From positions 186,001 to 250,000 of the forward strand of contig NZ_QUNO01000003.1 in NCBI RefSeq assembly GCF_003387475.1: DNA of 64,000 nt. The letters are read 5' to 3'. Positions 1 to 8,486 of this stretch are shown in pieces; position 1 is the stretch's first letter; the number at the start of each line of letters is the position of its first letter. The position numbers were made by a program, and so were the translations under genes. The notes under the pieces were generated by a model, which was not told the origin of the DNA, did no database searches, and saw only the letters and a program-made list of their open reading frames with translations. Origin of the DNA: Kutzneria buriramensis. Its GTDB lineage: Bacteria; Actinomycetota; Actinomycetes; Mycobacteriales; Pseudonocardiaceae.

Positions 1-1426
1 CGGCCGGCTGCGGGCGTTCCACACCGAGGCCGACTATCGCGCCGCGGCGGATTCCCTTGAGTGGTACGACATCATCGTCATGCACCGCGTGCCCGACGAT
101 GTGCCACGCCTGGCCGGAATCGTGAATGCACACCACACCACGCCGTTGTCGCACACCAATGTGCTGGCGTCGGGCTGGCAGGTGCCGAATGCCGTGCAAC
201 TGGGTGTTTTCGACCGCATCGACGCCGAACAGCTGAACGGCCGATGGGTCCGCTACGAGGTCGATCCCGCCGCCGAGGAGATCACCCTGGTCGCGACCGA
301 GGATCCCGTTGACGTCACCCGCAAGCCGGCCTGGTACGCGCAGCGAATCGTGTTGGAGGAGCCGGAATCCCAGACCTCGCCGATCGCCGGCCTCGACCGG
401 CTCCGGCTGCACGACCGGCATCGCTACGGCACCAAGGCCGCCAACCTGGGCGAGCTGCACCACGTGCTCGCCAACGGTTCCGGCCGGCTGCTGGGCTTCT
501 ACCAGGTGCGCCGGCCGCCGCGGGAGAACCTGTTGCCGTACCTGGCAAAGTTGCTCGACGTGCCGTCCGACGCCGACCTCGGCGACGCGGCCGTCCGACT
601 GCTGCGGGACAACATCGAGGTGCCGCGCGGAATCGCCCTGCCGTTCTCCGTGCAGCGGCGCTTCCTGGAGTCCTCGCCTCGGGTGCAGCAGGCCATCGGC
701 AAGCTGAAGATGGCGCTGGAACTGGATGTTCCCGACGTCGACCGGCTCTGCCTCGAGCTGCAACGCCTCATCCGCGCCACTCGGATCCCCGGCGACCTGC
801 GCGACGCCGTGGACGCCGCTCTCGTGTCCGAGCTCGGCGGCGTCCGCACCTTCGTCGTGCGCAGTTCGTCCAACGCCGAGGACCTGGCCGGATTCTCCGC
901 GGCCGGCATCTACGAGTCGATCAACCACGTGACCACCGCCGACCGGATCTTCGCCTCCATCAAGGAGGTCTGGGCGTCGCTGGTGTCGCCGCGCAGCGTG
1001 CGGCTGCGCCAGCAGGCCGGCATCTCGCTCGACGACAGCTACATGGGCGTGATCGTGCAGGAGCAGGTCGACGGCGCCGTCGGCGGCGTCATGGTCACGA
1101 CGAACCCGTTGAACCGCAACGACTTCCGCAACGTGTACATCAACGTCTCGGCCAAGTCGGTGATCGACGTCGTGTCCGGTTCCGAGCTGCCCATCCAGTA
1201 CCTCTACAGCACCGTCGAGGGCGACGGCCGCACCGTCTCGCTCGGCGACGCCGACGAGGACCTGGATGTCTCGACGCGCCAACAACTCCAGCGCCTCGCC
1301 ATCGCCGGCCGCCTGCTCCAGGCCCACTTCTCGCCCGACTACACCTTCGACTCGCCGGTCGACGTCGAGTGGATCGCCGACCAGCGGCGGATCACCGTCG
1401 TCCAGCTCCGGCCGTACAGCTCGTGA
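1..1426 (+). CDS. PEP/pyruvate-binding (PPDK_N-like) phosphotransferase, 5'-truncated by window
   Basis: The frame is open from base 2, so the gene begins outside the window; 474 codons are visible, ending in TGA at 1424-1426. The first ~80 visible residues contain TPLSHTNVLASGW, which resembles the swivelling phosphohistidine domain of PEP-utilising enzymes with its carrier His. They are followed by an ATP-grasp PEP/pyruvate-binding domain: GTKAANLGEL, VRSSSNAEDL with the usual Arg, and a terminal EWI...VVQLRP strand. The His domain therefore precedes the nucleotide-binding domain, as in glucan water dikinase-like proteins and unlike PpsA. Transfer of phosphate from ATP to an unknown acceptor is inferred. 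The stop overlaps the GTG start of the MFS gene by 4 bases, suggesting translational coupling. Confidence 0.8.
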   Translation, partial: GRLRAFHTEADYRAAADSLEWYDIIVMHRVPDDVPRLAGIVNAHHTTPLSHTNVLASGWQVPNAVQLGVFDRIDAEQLNGRWVRYEVDPAAEEITLVATEDPVDVTRKPAWYAQRIVLEEPESQTSPIAGLDRLRLHDRHRYGTKAANLGELHHVLANGSGRLLGFYQVRRPPRENLLPYLAKLLDVPSDADLGDAAVRLLRDNIEVPRGIALPFSVQRRFLESSPRVQQAIGKLKMALELDVPDVDRLCLELQRLIRATRIPGDLRDAVDAALVSELGGVRTFVVRSSSNAEDLAGFSAAGIYESINHVTTADRIFASIKEVWASLVSPRSVRLRQQAGISLDDSYMGVIVQEQVDGAVGGVMVTTNPLNRNDFRNVYINVSAKSVIDVVSGSELPIQYLYSTVEGDGRTVSLGDADEDLDVSTRQQLQRLAIAGRLLQAHFSPDYTFDSPVDVEWIADQRRITVVQLRPYSS

Positions 1427-2661
1427 GCGCCGTGCGGCGGGCGGTGTGGCTCAGCTACACCTTCCAGTTCTTCTTCGGCCTGCTGCTCTGGCTGCCCGTG
1501 TTCTACGAGTACCAGCGCCAGCTCGGCCTGTCCGACACCCAGATCTTCGGCATCCAGAGCATCTACTACATCGCCTTCTGCCTGCTCGAGATCCCCACCG
1601 GCATGGTCGCCGACCGCTTCGACTACCGCCACTGCCTGGTGGCCGGCGGCGTCGTGCTCATCGCGGCCAACCTCACCCCCGTGGTGCTCGCCTCGTACAC
1701 CGGCTTCCTGGTGCACTTCCTCCTCATCGCCCTGGCCCGCTCCCTCGTCTCCGGCGCAGCAAGCGCTTACCTGTACGAGTACATGCACGCCGCCGGCGCC
1801 GGCGCGGACTACCCCCAGGCCGAGGGCTACGGCCGCTCGTACAGCCTCATCGGCAAGGTCGTGTGCTGGCCGGTCGTGGGCCTGCTCATGCAGTGGAACA
1901 TGCCGTCGCCGTACTGGCTCAGCGCCGTCAACGCCGCCATCGCAGTGGTCGCCGCCGTCGCCCTACCGGCGATACCGGGACGTTCTTCGAGGCAGTTGGA
2001 TTCCGCCATCGCCGCTCCTTCCGACCGCCCCTCGCCGCCACCCATCTCCGTCGCGCTCCGCGGTGCCTTCCACCAGCTGCGGTCGTCCCGGCTGTTGGTG
2101 CTGCTCATGGTCCAGGGCGTGGCCATCTTCACGCTGGCCCGGATCTGCTCGGTCAACCTGTTCCAGCCGATCCTGGACAGCAAGCACACCCCGGTCGTCC
2201 TGTACGGGGTCGTGATGGCGCTGATGACCGTGTTCGAGGCGCTCGGCGCGGCCCGGCCCAACTGGTTGCGTAGGCGGGTGAGCGATGTGCGGTCGGTGTT
2301 CCTGCTGACCGTGGCGATGGCGGTGACGCTGGCGTTGGCCGGGCTGCTCGGAGTCGTGGGCGCGGTGGTTGCGTTGTGCGTGTTCTCGCTGGCGTGCGGG
2401 CTGTCGTTCCCGATCCAGCGGGCGCTGTTGAACGCCGCGATCACCGATTCCCGTTACCGCGCAACGCTGTTGTCCATCGAGTCCATCATCGACCGAGCGG
2501 TGTGCGCCCTGGTGGCGTTGGCCCTCGGCGGTTACCTGGAGGCCGGCCAGCTGACCGGTTTCCTGGTGCAGACCGCGGTCGGGACCTGCGTGCTGATGGT
2601 CGCGGTCGGCGTTGCGATCAAAGCGGCGCGGCGACGGGCGGAAGCCGCTACGGTTGGCTGA
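1423..2661 (+). CDS. MFS transporter (first of two)
   Basis: This 412-aa polytopic membrane protein has about 12 hydrophobic segments. The loop after TM2 reads MVADRFDYR, a form of the MFS signature between TM2 and TM3. The GTG start at 1423 overlaps the preceding stop (GTGA). An upstream ATG in frame would add 18 residues that lie inside the upstream gene and look non-membrane. It probably exports or imports a small molecule by proton coupling; the substrate is unknown. A second MFS gene follows immediately with a one-base TGATG overlap, so the three genes look like one transcript. The neighbouring PEP-binding protein may modify or sense the transported compound, but that is speculation. Confidence 0.85.
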   Translation: MSAVRRAVWLSYTFQFFFGLLLWLPVFYEYQRQLGLSDTQIFGIQSIYYIAFCLLEIPTGMVADRFDYRHCLVAGGVVLIAANLTPVVLASYTGFLVHFLLIALARSLVSGAASAYLYEYMHAAGAGADYPQAEGYGRSYSLIGKVVCWPVVGLLMQWNMPSPYWLSAVNAAIAVVAAVALPAIPGRSSRQLDSAIAAPSDRPSPPPISVALRGAFHQLRSSRLLVLLMVQGVAIFTLARICSVNLFQPILDSKHTPVVLYGVVMALMTVFEALGAARPNWLRRRVSDVRSVFLLTVAMAVTLALAGLLGVVGAVVALCVFSLACGLSFPIQRALLNAAITDSRYRATLLSIESIIDRAVCALVALALGGYLEAGQLTGFLVQTAVGTCVLMVAVGVAIKAARRRAEAATVG

Positions 2662-3977
2662 TGTTCCGGGCGGTGCTGGCGGTGCCGGACTTCCGCTGGC
2701 TGTGGGCCGGCGAGGCGCTGTCCCAGGCCGGCGACCAGCTGGCCCGGGTGGCGCTGGCCGTGCTCGTGTACCAGCGGACGTCATCGCCCGCGCTGACCGC
2801 GTTGTCCTACGCCCTGACCTTCGTGCCCACCCTGGTCGGCGGCGCCCTGCTCGGCTGGGTCGCCGACCGCGTGGCGCGCCGGACCGTCATGGTCGCCTGC
2901 GACCTGCTCCGAGCAGTGCTCGTCGGCGCACTCGCGATTCCCGGCATGCCGCTGCCCGTGCTGTACGTCCTGCTGATCGGCGTGACCCTGTTGGGCGGTC
3001 CGTTCCGGGCCGCCCAACAGGCCCTGCTCCCGGACGTTCTCGACGGCGAGCTCTACGTCTCCGGTCTGGCGCTGCGCGGCATGACGATCCAGGGCGCCCA
3101 ACTCGCCGGCTTCGCGTGTGGCGGCGTGCTGGTCGCCGCGCTGACGCCGTATTGGGCGCTGGCCGTCGACGCCGGCACGTTCCTGGCGTCCGCGCTGCTG
3201 GTCGGTTCCGGCGTCCGCCACCCCGCGGCGGTGTCGCCCCCGACGGCGTGGACTTCGGCTGGTGAATCGCCGTCGTCTGCCCCGCGGTCGGCCGGCGGTG
3301 CATCGTCGCCATCTGCTCGGCTGCCGGCCGGATCGCCGGTGTCTGCCCAGCGGTCGGCCGGCGGCTCGGTGCTCGCGGGTCTCCGCGTGGTGTTCGGCGA
3401 TCCGGCCGTGCGGGCGCTGGCCATCCTGAGTTGGCTCGCCGGCTTCTACGTCGTCCCGGAGGGTCTGGCCGCTCCCTACGCCGCCGCGATCGGCACCGGC
3501 ACGGTCGGCGTCGGCCTACTGATGGCGGCCGATCCCGCCGGATCGGTCATCGGCGCCTTCGCCCTGGCCCGGTGGATTCCCGAGCACCTGCGGCCACGCC
3601 TGCTCGGCTTGCTAGCTGTGCTAGCCGGGCTGCCGCTGCTCGTGTGCGCACTCCAGCCCGGACTGCTCGTTTCGCTAGCGGCGCTAGCGGTTTCGGGAGC
3701 GTTGGCGCAGGCGTACCAGACGCAGGACACCGCCTCGCTCGCCCGCGCGGTGCCGAGCGCCGGTCGGGCGCAGGTGATGGGGATCGTGGTCAGCGGTCTC
3801 GTGACCGTGCAGGGTGTGGGCGTTCTGCTCGCGGGCGTGCTCGCCGACGCGATCGGGACACCGTTGACCATCGGGATCGCCGGCCTCGGGGGCATAGCCG
3901 TGGGCGTGCCCACGGCTCTGTCGTGGCGGCGCGCTACGCGTCGATCAGTGCCAGGGCTTCCGGAATCGAGTCGGTGA
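2661..3977 (+). CDS. MFS transporter (second of two)
   Basis: This 438-aa 12-TM transporter starts MFRAVLAVPDFRWLWAGE, typical of the DHA3-like efflux branch (FRxLWxG near the N-terminus), and has the TM2-TM3 motif GWVADRVARRT. ATG at 2661 shares one base with the stop of the upstream MFS gene. The central cytoplasmic loop (about residues 193-238) is Pro/Ser/Ala rich and repeats APRSAGG / AQRSAGG, a low-complexity linker. The 3' end overlaps the convergent HAD gene by 44 bases (3934-3977). It is probably a drug or metabolite exporter; the substrate cannot be read from sequence. Confidence 0.85.
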   Translation: MFRAVLAVPDFRWLWAGEALSQAGDQLARVALAVLVYQRTSSPALTALSYALTFVPTLVGGALLGWVADRVARRTVMVACDLLRAVLVGALAIPGMPLPVLYVLLIGVTLLGGPFRAAQQALLPDVLDGELYVSGLALRGMTIQGAQLAGFACGGVLVAALTPYWALAVDAGTFLASALLVGSGVRHPAAVSPPTAWTSAGESPSSAPRSAGGASSPSARLPAGSPVSAQRSAGGSVLAGLRVVFGDPAVRALAILSWLAGFYVVPEGLAAPYAAAIGTGTVGVGLLMAADPAGSVIGAFALARWIPEHLRPRLLGLLAVLAGLPLLVCALQPGLLVSLAALAVSGALAQAYQTQDTASLARAVPSAGRAQVMGIVVSGLVTVQGVGVLLAGVLADAIGTPLTIGIAGLGGIAVGVPTALSWRRATRRSVPGLPESSR

Positions 3978-4590
3978 CCGGCACTCCCGCGGTCTCCAGA
4001 CGGTCCCGCGGCATCATGCCGGTGGTCACCAGCACGCACTGCGCGCCGACCTGCCTGGCCGCCAGGGCGTCATCCACGACATCACCGATCATGACGACGT
4101 CGGCCGGGTCCAGCCGCTGCGCCTCGAGGTGCTCGACCAGGTGCTCCGCCTTCGAGCCGCCCATGTTGTAGCCACGCAGGCCGTCGACTCGATCGAACAG
4201 GCCGGTCAGGCTCATCTTGCCGACCAGCGGCACCAGCTCGTCGTGGAACCACATCGACAGCAGCGACTGGCTGCGGCCCGCGGCCCGCCACTCGTGCAGC
4301 AGGTCCGGCACGCCGACCGCCAGGCCGCAGGTCTCCAGTTCCAGCCGGTAGGCCCGGTGGTACTGCTGGTCGATGACGTCCCAGTCGGCCTCGGTGAGCG
4401 CCCGGCTCAGCACCTTCTCGTAGCAGGCGAGGATGGGCCGGCTGAACACCGCGCGCCACTCGTCCAGCGTCACCGGCGCGGACTCGTACATCGCGCACAC
4501 CGTGTTGACCGCCGCTAACACTGCGTGATTGTCGTCCAGGAGCGTTCCGTTCCAGTCCCAGACCACATGGCGTGCCCGCAGCTTCGTCAC
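3934..4590 (-). CDS. HAD-superfamily hydrolase (phosphoglycolate-phosphatase-like)
   Basis: This 218-aa HAD phosphatase has motif I VVWDWNGTLLDD (residues about 9-20), where the nucleophile Asp is followed by Trp rather than the usual Phe/Leu. A serine of motif II lies in LLSMWFHDE, Lys of motif III in GGSKAEHL, and the acidic motif IV in VVMIGDVVDDALAA. The helical cap between motifs I and II suggests a small phosphorylated metabolite as substrate. The gene lies 4 bases downstream of the membrane-protein gene 4595-5008, so the two are probably co-transcribed. The 3' end overlaps the convergent MFS gene. Family assignment is firm; substrate is unknown. Confidence 0.88.
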   Translation of the reverse strand: MTKLRARHVVWDWNGTLLDDNHAVLAAVNTVCAMYESAPVTLDEWRAVFSRPILACYEKVLSRALTEADWDVIDQQYHRAYRLELETCGLAVGVPDLLHEWRAAGRSQSLLSMWFHDELVPLVGKMSLTGLFDRVDGLRGYNMGGSKAEHLVEHLEAQRLDPADVVMIGDVVDDALAARQVGAQCVLVTTGMMPRDRLETAGVPVTDSIPEALALIDA

Positions 4591-4594
4591 CGGC

Positions 4595-5008
4595 TCAGCC
4601 TACGTAATACGTCGCCAGGTACGTCGCCCACAGAGCCGTGAACACCGTCGCCCCGGCCGCCGTCGCCGCAAGCCGTCCGCGCCTCCTCGTGGTGCGGCCG
4701 AACAACTCATAGCCGCCGTAGGCCAGGAAGCCCGCGATCCCCGCCAGCAACCCCACCGTCGCCGCCGGGCTGCGTCCCCAGCCCCACGTCACCAATGTCA
4801 CGACGACCGCCAGCAGTCCGAACGAGACCGTCGCCAGAAACAGCTCGCCAACGGCTTCGAGGACGAGGTCCTTGAGGAACTCCCCCACCGCCCGAACCGC
4901 CGCCGCGATGGCCTCGCCCACTCGCCTCGGCCACAACCGCCATGGCTGCATCGCGTCCCGTCGGATCAGCGCCAGCTCTCGGCGTGCGGCCTCGCGTGAC
5001 TCGGACAT
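4595..5008 (-). CDS. Small membrane protein of unknown function
   Basis: This is a 137-aa protein with an N-terminal charged amphipathic region (SREAARRELALIRRD) and three hydrophobic stretches (about residues 56-75, 82-100 and 115-136). The loop before the last one is Arg-rich (GRTTRRRGR). No recognised domain was found. It is the first gene of a two-gene unit with the HAD phosphatase. Codon use matches the neighbours, so it is a real gene. Function is not assigned. Confidence 0.7.
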   Translation of the reverse strand: MSESREAARRELALIRRDAMQPWRLWPRRVGEAIAAAVRAVGEFLKDLVLEAVGELFLATVSFGLLAVVVTLVTWGWGRSPAATVGLLAGIAGFLAYGGYELFGRTTRRRGRLAATAAGATVFTALWATYLATYYVG

Positions 5009-5103
5009 AAGTCCCAGTTTCTCTCATCCCTTCGAGTGAAGTCCGGGACTTTCCGCGAACCGATTCGTGGTGGCGCTGAGCACATCGGGCCGTCGCCGCG
5101 TAG

Positions 5104-5301
5104 ATGAACAGCATGAGCAGCGATGACCCCGACACCATCCGCTTCAACCGCTTCGTGCCGCCCGAGGAGGGCGAGGAGATCGAGGCCCAGGCGCGGTTCT
5201 TCGGCGTGACGGTGGACCAGATGCTCCAGGACACCGAGACCATGACCATGATGCGCGGCGGGCGTCACCAGGCCATGCACGAGTTCAACTGGCACCGCTG
5301 A
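5104..5301 (+). CDS. Small conserved-looking protein of unknown function
   Basis: A 65-aa acidic soluble protein with nearly all codons ending in G or C, which supports coding. It contains PPEEGEEIEAQARFFGVTVDQML, an amphipathic helix region, then a Met-rich stretch (TMTMMRGG) and a His-containing tail (HQAMHEFNWHR). ATG at 5104 or 5113 could be the start; neither has a convincing Shine-Dalgarno sequence, so a leaderless or weakly translated mRNA is possible. It is divergent from the membrane-protein gene. No family is recognised. Confidence 0.6.
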   Translation: MNSMSSDDPDTIRFNRFVPPEEGEEIEAQARFFGVTVDQMLQDTETMTMMRGGRHQAMHEFNWHR

Positions 5302-5445
5302 CCCACCACGGCCCCGGTTAGGGGCGAGTACACCGGGCCGCACCTGACTGAGATCGCCGGCCACACAACGTCGGCGGCCCCGCCACACCGGTCCCCCGGG
5401 ACTCGGTCAGGCGTGCACCGCCCGGCCACACGGAATTCGGCCCGG

Positions 5446-5985
5446 TCAGCAGTCCTCATCGGGGAGGCCGGATCCTGCGCTGGCGAGTTCTTCGCGCACC
5501 ACGCGGATCGCCATGCCCTCGGCGTAGCCCTTGCGGGCGAGCACGCCGACCAGGCGGCGCAGCTTGGTGGTGTCGTCGACCCTGGCCACGGACGGCAGCT
5601 TCCGGCGCACCAGCTCGCGCGCCCGCTCCAGCTCGCTGTCCTCGCCGACGGCGGCGGCCGCCTGGGCGGCCACCGAATCGTCGACACCCTTGCGGCGCAA
5701 CTCGTTCACGAGCGCCCGCCGGGACAGGCCCTTGTGACCGTGCCGGGACGCCACCCACTCGTGGGCGAACGCCTCGTCGTCGATCAGGCCCGCCCGGTCC
5801 AGGCGGCCGAGCACCAGCTCGGCCACCTCCTCCTCGATCTCCTTGCGCGCCATGGCCTGCCGCAGCTCGGTGCGGGACCGGGCCCGCACGCTCAGCAGCC
5901 GCACACACAGATCCTGCGCCCGACGCACCTCCGGCGCGTCCCGCACCGCCGGGGTCTCACCCGACGATGCCTCTTCCCGCTCCAC
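5446..5985 (-). CDS. recX: Regulatory protein RecX
   Basis: This 179-aa RecX-family protein binds RecA filaments and limits their ATPase and strand exchange activity. It is built of helical repeats: VRLLSVRARSRTELRQAM, then DRAGLIDDEAFAHEWV, then GLSRRALVNELRRKGV, the usual RecX pattern. It starts 5 bases after the recA stop on the same strand, so it is co-transcribed and probably translationally linked, the standard actinobacterial order. The N-terminal ~20 residues are a variable acidic extension. Confidence 0.95.
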   Translation of the reverse strand: MEREEASSGETPAVRDAPEVRRAQDLCVRLLSVRARSRTELRQAMARKEIEEEVAELVLGRLDRAGLIDDEAFAHEWVASRHGHKGLSRRALVNELRRKGVDDSVAAQAAAAVGEDSELERARELVRRKLPSVARVDDTTKLRRLVGVLARKGYAEGMAIRVVREELASAGSGLPDEDC

Positions 5986-5990
5986 GACCG

Positions 5991-7031
<1,041 letters not shown>

Positions 7032-7100
7032 GGGAAGTTCACCTCTGTCTGTCTGGCTGGCCCACTCGCCCAGGGCCGCCGCCGGTTGTCGTCACCGAGG

Positions 7101-7123
7101 ACGCTACGGGGAGGGTCTGACAA
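7101..7123 (-). promoter_or_regulatory. RecA-independent DNA-damage (PafBC-type) promoter of recA
   Basis: On the minus strand the sequence reads TTGTCAGAC, then exactly eight bases, then TAGCGT. This fits the mycobacterial RecA-NDp consensus (tTGTCRGtg-N8-TAnnnT), which is activated by PafBC. The -10 hexamer lies about 70 bases before the recA start. Mycobacterial recA has the same kind of proximal promoter. Confidence 0.75.
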
Positions 7124-7152
7124 TTTCGGCGACCCGCGGATCCCCAGGCTAG

Positions 7153-7168
7153 CCGAACACCTGTTCGA
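7153..7168. promoter_or_regulatory. LexA (SOS) box upstream of recA
   Basis: The sequence CCGAAC-ACCT-GTTCGA differs at one position from the actinobacterial SOS box TCGAAC-N4-GTTCGA. It lies about 122 bases before the recA start, upstream of the damage promoter, where mycobacteria also have their LexA-controlled recA promoter. Confidence 0.85.
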
Positions 7169-7196
7169 GGGAAAACCGACACGCCGTCCGCACTTC

Positions 7197-7391
7197 TCAG
7201 CGCCGCTCGACCGGCACGTCGAACGCCTCGCACACCACCCGCCAGATCGTCCTCGTCGGCACGCCGGCCTCCAGCGCCTGGTCGACGGTCAACCCGTCCA
7301 GGTCGGAAAACACGTGGTCGCGGGCGATCGTCTCGGACCGGACCCGCCCGAACTCCTCGGCCATCAGGGCCCGGAAGGCAGTGATACGCAT
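7197..7391 (-). CDS. DUF3046 family protein
   Basis: This 64-aa protein starts MRITAFRALMAEEFG and ends DVPVERR, matching the short DUF3046 family found beside recA in actinobacteria. ATG at 7391 is chosen because a GGG-rich ribosome site (GTAGGG) lies 9 bases upstream; a TTG three codons earlier is possible. It contains the pattern GLTVDQALEAGVPTRTIWRVVCEAF. The function is unknown. It lies upstream of recA on the same strand, separated by the recA control region, so it is probably transcribed independently. Confidence 0.85.
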   Translation of the reverse strand: MRITAFRALMAEEFGRVRSETIARDHVFSDLDGLTVDQALEAGVPTRTIWRVVCEAFDVPVERR

Positions 7392-7464
7392 CGTGGTCAA
7401 CCCTACGCCGACAGCAAATTGCAGAAAGTGGGGACCGAGGGCTTCCCTGCCCCCGGAAACACGC

Positions 7465-7566
7465 TATCCTTGGGGCGGGCCCGTGATCCCCCCGACCTCA
7501 GCAGTTGGAAACTCACGGCGGAGCGCCGCAGTCGACCCCCAGGGCTGCGGCGCTCCTCTTTGTTTT
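7465..7566 (+). ncRNA. 6C-like small RNA with its own terminator
   Basis: A gene-free stretch contains a -10-like TATCCT at 7465-7470. It is followed by a hairpin (CCGTGA 7481-7486 with TCACGG 7513-7518) whose loop has a run of exactly six C (7488-7493). A second, perfect 11-bp hairpin follows (7521-7531 with 7545-7555) with five C in its loop, then CTCTTTGTTTT. Two stem-loops with C-rich loops, the second being a terminator, is the layout of the actinobacterial 6C RNA, a trans-acting sRNA that pairs with G-rich mRNA sites. The likely RNA is about 88 nt, from about 7477 to 7565. Family identity is inferred from architecture. Confidence 0.6.
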
Positions 7567-7584
7567 GCCCCGCCTTCGGCGGGG
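7567..7584. terminator. Short GC hairpin after the sRNA
   Basis: GCCCCGCC-TTC-GGCGGGGC forms an 8-bp stem with a 3-base loop directly after the T-rich end of the sRNA terminator. It may back up termination. There is no T-run after it. Confidence 0.45.
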
Positions 7585-7587
7585 CGG

Positions 7588-7718
7588 CTCGGCCCCTTCC
7601 AAGCCGATGCCTGGCCCTTGCCAGATTTTTCGAGCGCCGCATCGGCTTCCTGGTGGGGCGCGTCGGGTGGCGGCGCTCGAAAAATCTGCCAACCGGGCCA
7701 AGCATCGGCGGGGCCGAG
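7588..7718. repeat. 131-bp interrupted inverted repeat (long hairpin)
   Basis: Arms 7588-7640 and 7670-7718 are near-complementary, with a few mismatches, around a 29-base loop. Both arms share the block agatttttcgagcgccg, and the outer ends pair CTCGGCCCC with GGGGCCGAG. Part of the left arm also pairs internally (AAGCCGATGC 7601-7610 with GCATCGGCTT 7639-7648), so two alternative folds exist. No protein is encoded. It fills most of the gap between the sRNA and the cyclodeaminase gene. Confidence 0.8.
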
Positions 7719-7877
7719 CGCTCTCCGGGGGTGGGGGCGGAAGACCAGCCGTGGAAGTGCCGTGGAAGTTTGGTGCGTGGGGGCTACTGGGGGCGCGTTG
7801 GTGGCGGGTGGGGCTACCAAGTCCGCGTTCGTGGCGTTGGGGGCCGCGGAAAGTGCTGCTGGTCCTAGGCTTGATCC

Positions 7878-8486
7878 ATGCGGGAGCAGAGCTTGGGGGA
7901 CTGGCTGGACTCGTTGGCCTCGGGGGCGCCGGCTCCTGGGGGTGGGGCGGTGGCGGCGATGCACGCGGCGATGGCGGCGGGGCTGGTGTCGATGGTGTGC
8001 GAGCTGACAGTGGGACGACCGAAATACGCCGAGCACGAGGCGACGATGCGGGCGGTCCTGACCGAGGCCGGGGACCGGCGGCGGGAAGCGGTGGAGTTGG
8101 CGGACGCCGACGCGAAGGCGTTCACGGGGGTGACGGAGGCCTATCGGCTGCCGAAGGGCACCGACGAGGAGAAGGCGGCGCGGACCGCGGCGATCCAGCA
8201 GGCGCTGGTGGGAGCGGCGGCGGTGCCGGTGCGGACGGCGACGCTGGCCGGGGAGATCCTGGAGCTGGCGATGCGGATCCGGGCGGGGGCCAACGTGAAC
8301 GTGCTGTCGGACGTGGCGGTGGCCGCGGTGTCGGCACGGGCGGCGATGCAGGCGGCGGCGGTCAACGTCGAGGTGAACCGGGCGGCGATGACCGACGTAG
8401 TCGCCCGAGCCCGACTGGAAGCGGAACTGGCCAGTATCGGCGACCGGATCGCCGTGGCCGAGAAGTTCATCGAGGAGCTGGCATGA
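7878..8486 (+). CDS. Cyclodeaminase/cyclohydrolase family protein (FTCD_C; FchA-like)
   Basis: This 202-aa mostly helical protein matches the formiminotetrahydrofolate cyclodeaminase family: an N-terminal SLGDWLDSLASGAPAPGGG with the Gly-rich substrate loop APGGGAVAA, later ANVNVLSDVAVAA. Members convert 5-formimino-THF to 5,10-methenyl-THF plus ammonia, or act as methenyl-THF cyclohydrolase. Its stop overlaps the folD start by 4 bases (ATGA), so the two enzymes are made together and would feed methenyl-THF into the reduced folate pool. The exact reaction, cyclodeaminase or cyclohydrolase, is not decided by sequence. Confidence 0.9.
   Translation: MREQSLGDWLDSLASGAPAPGGGAVAAMHAAMAAGLVSMVCELTVGRPKYAEHEATMRAVLTEAGDRRREAVELADADAKAFTGVTEAYRLPKGTDEEKAARTAAIQQALVGAAAVPVRTATLAGEILELAMRIRAGANVNVLSDVAVAAVSARAAMQAAAVNVEVNRAAMTDVVARARLEAELASIGDRIAVAEKFIEELA

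Noticed and set aside
5039-5051. AAGTCC-G-GGACTT dyad between the divergent genes at 5 kb
   Set aside because: Six-base arms are too short to stand out in this DNA without a nearby regulator gene.
7403-7870. Several frames across the sRNA and the long inverted repeat
   Set aside because: They run through hairpins and a terminator and lack ribosome sites; such frames are common artefacts at structured RNAs.
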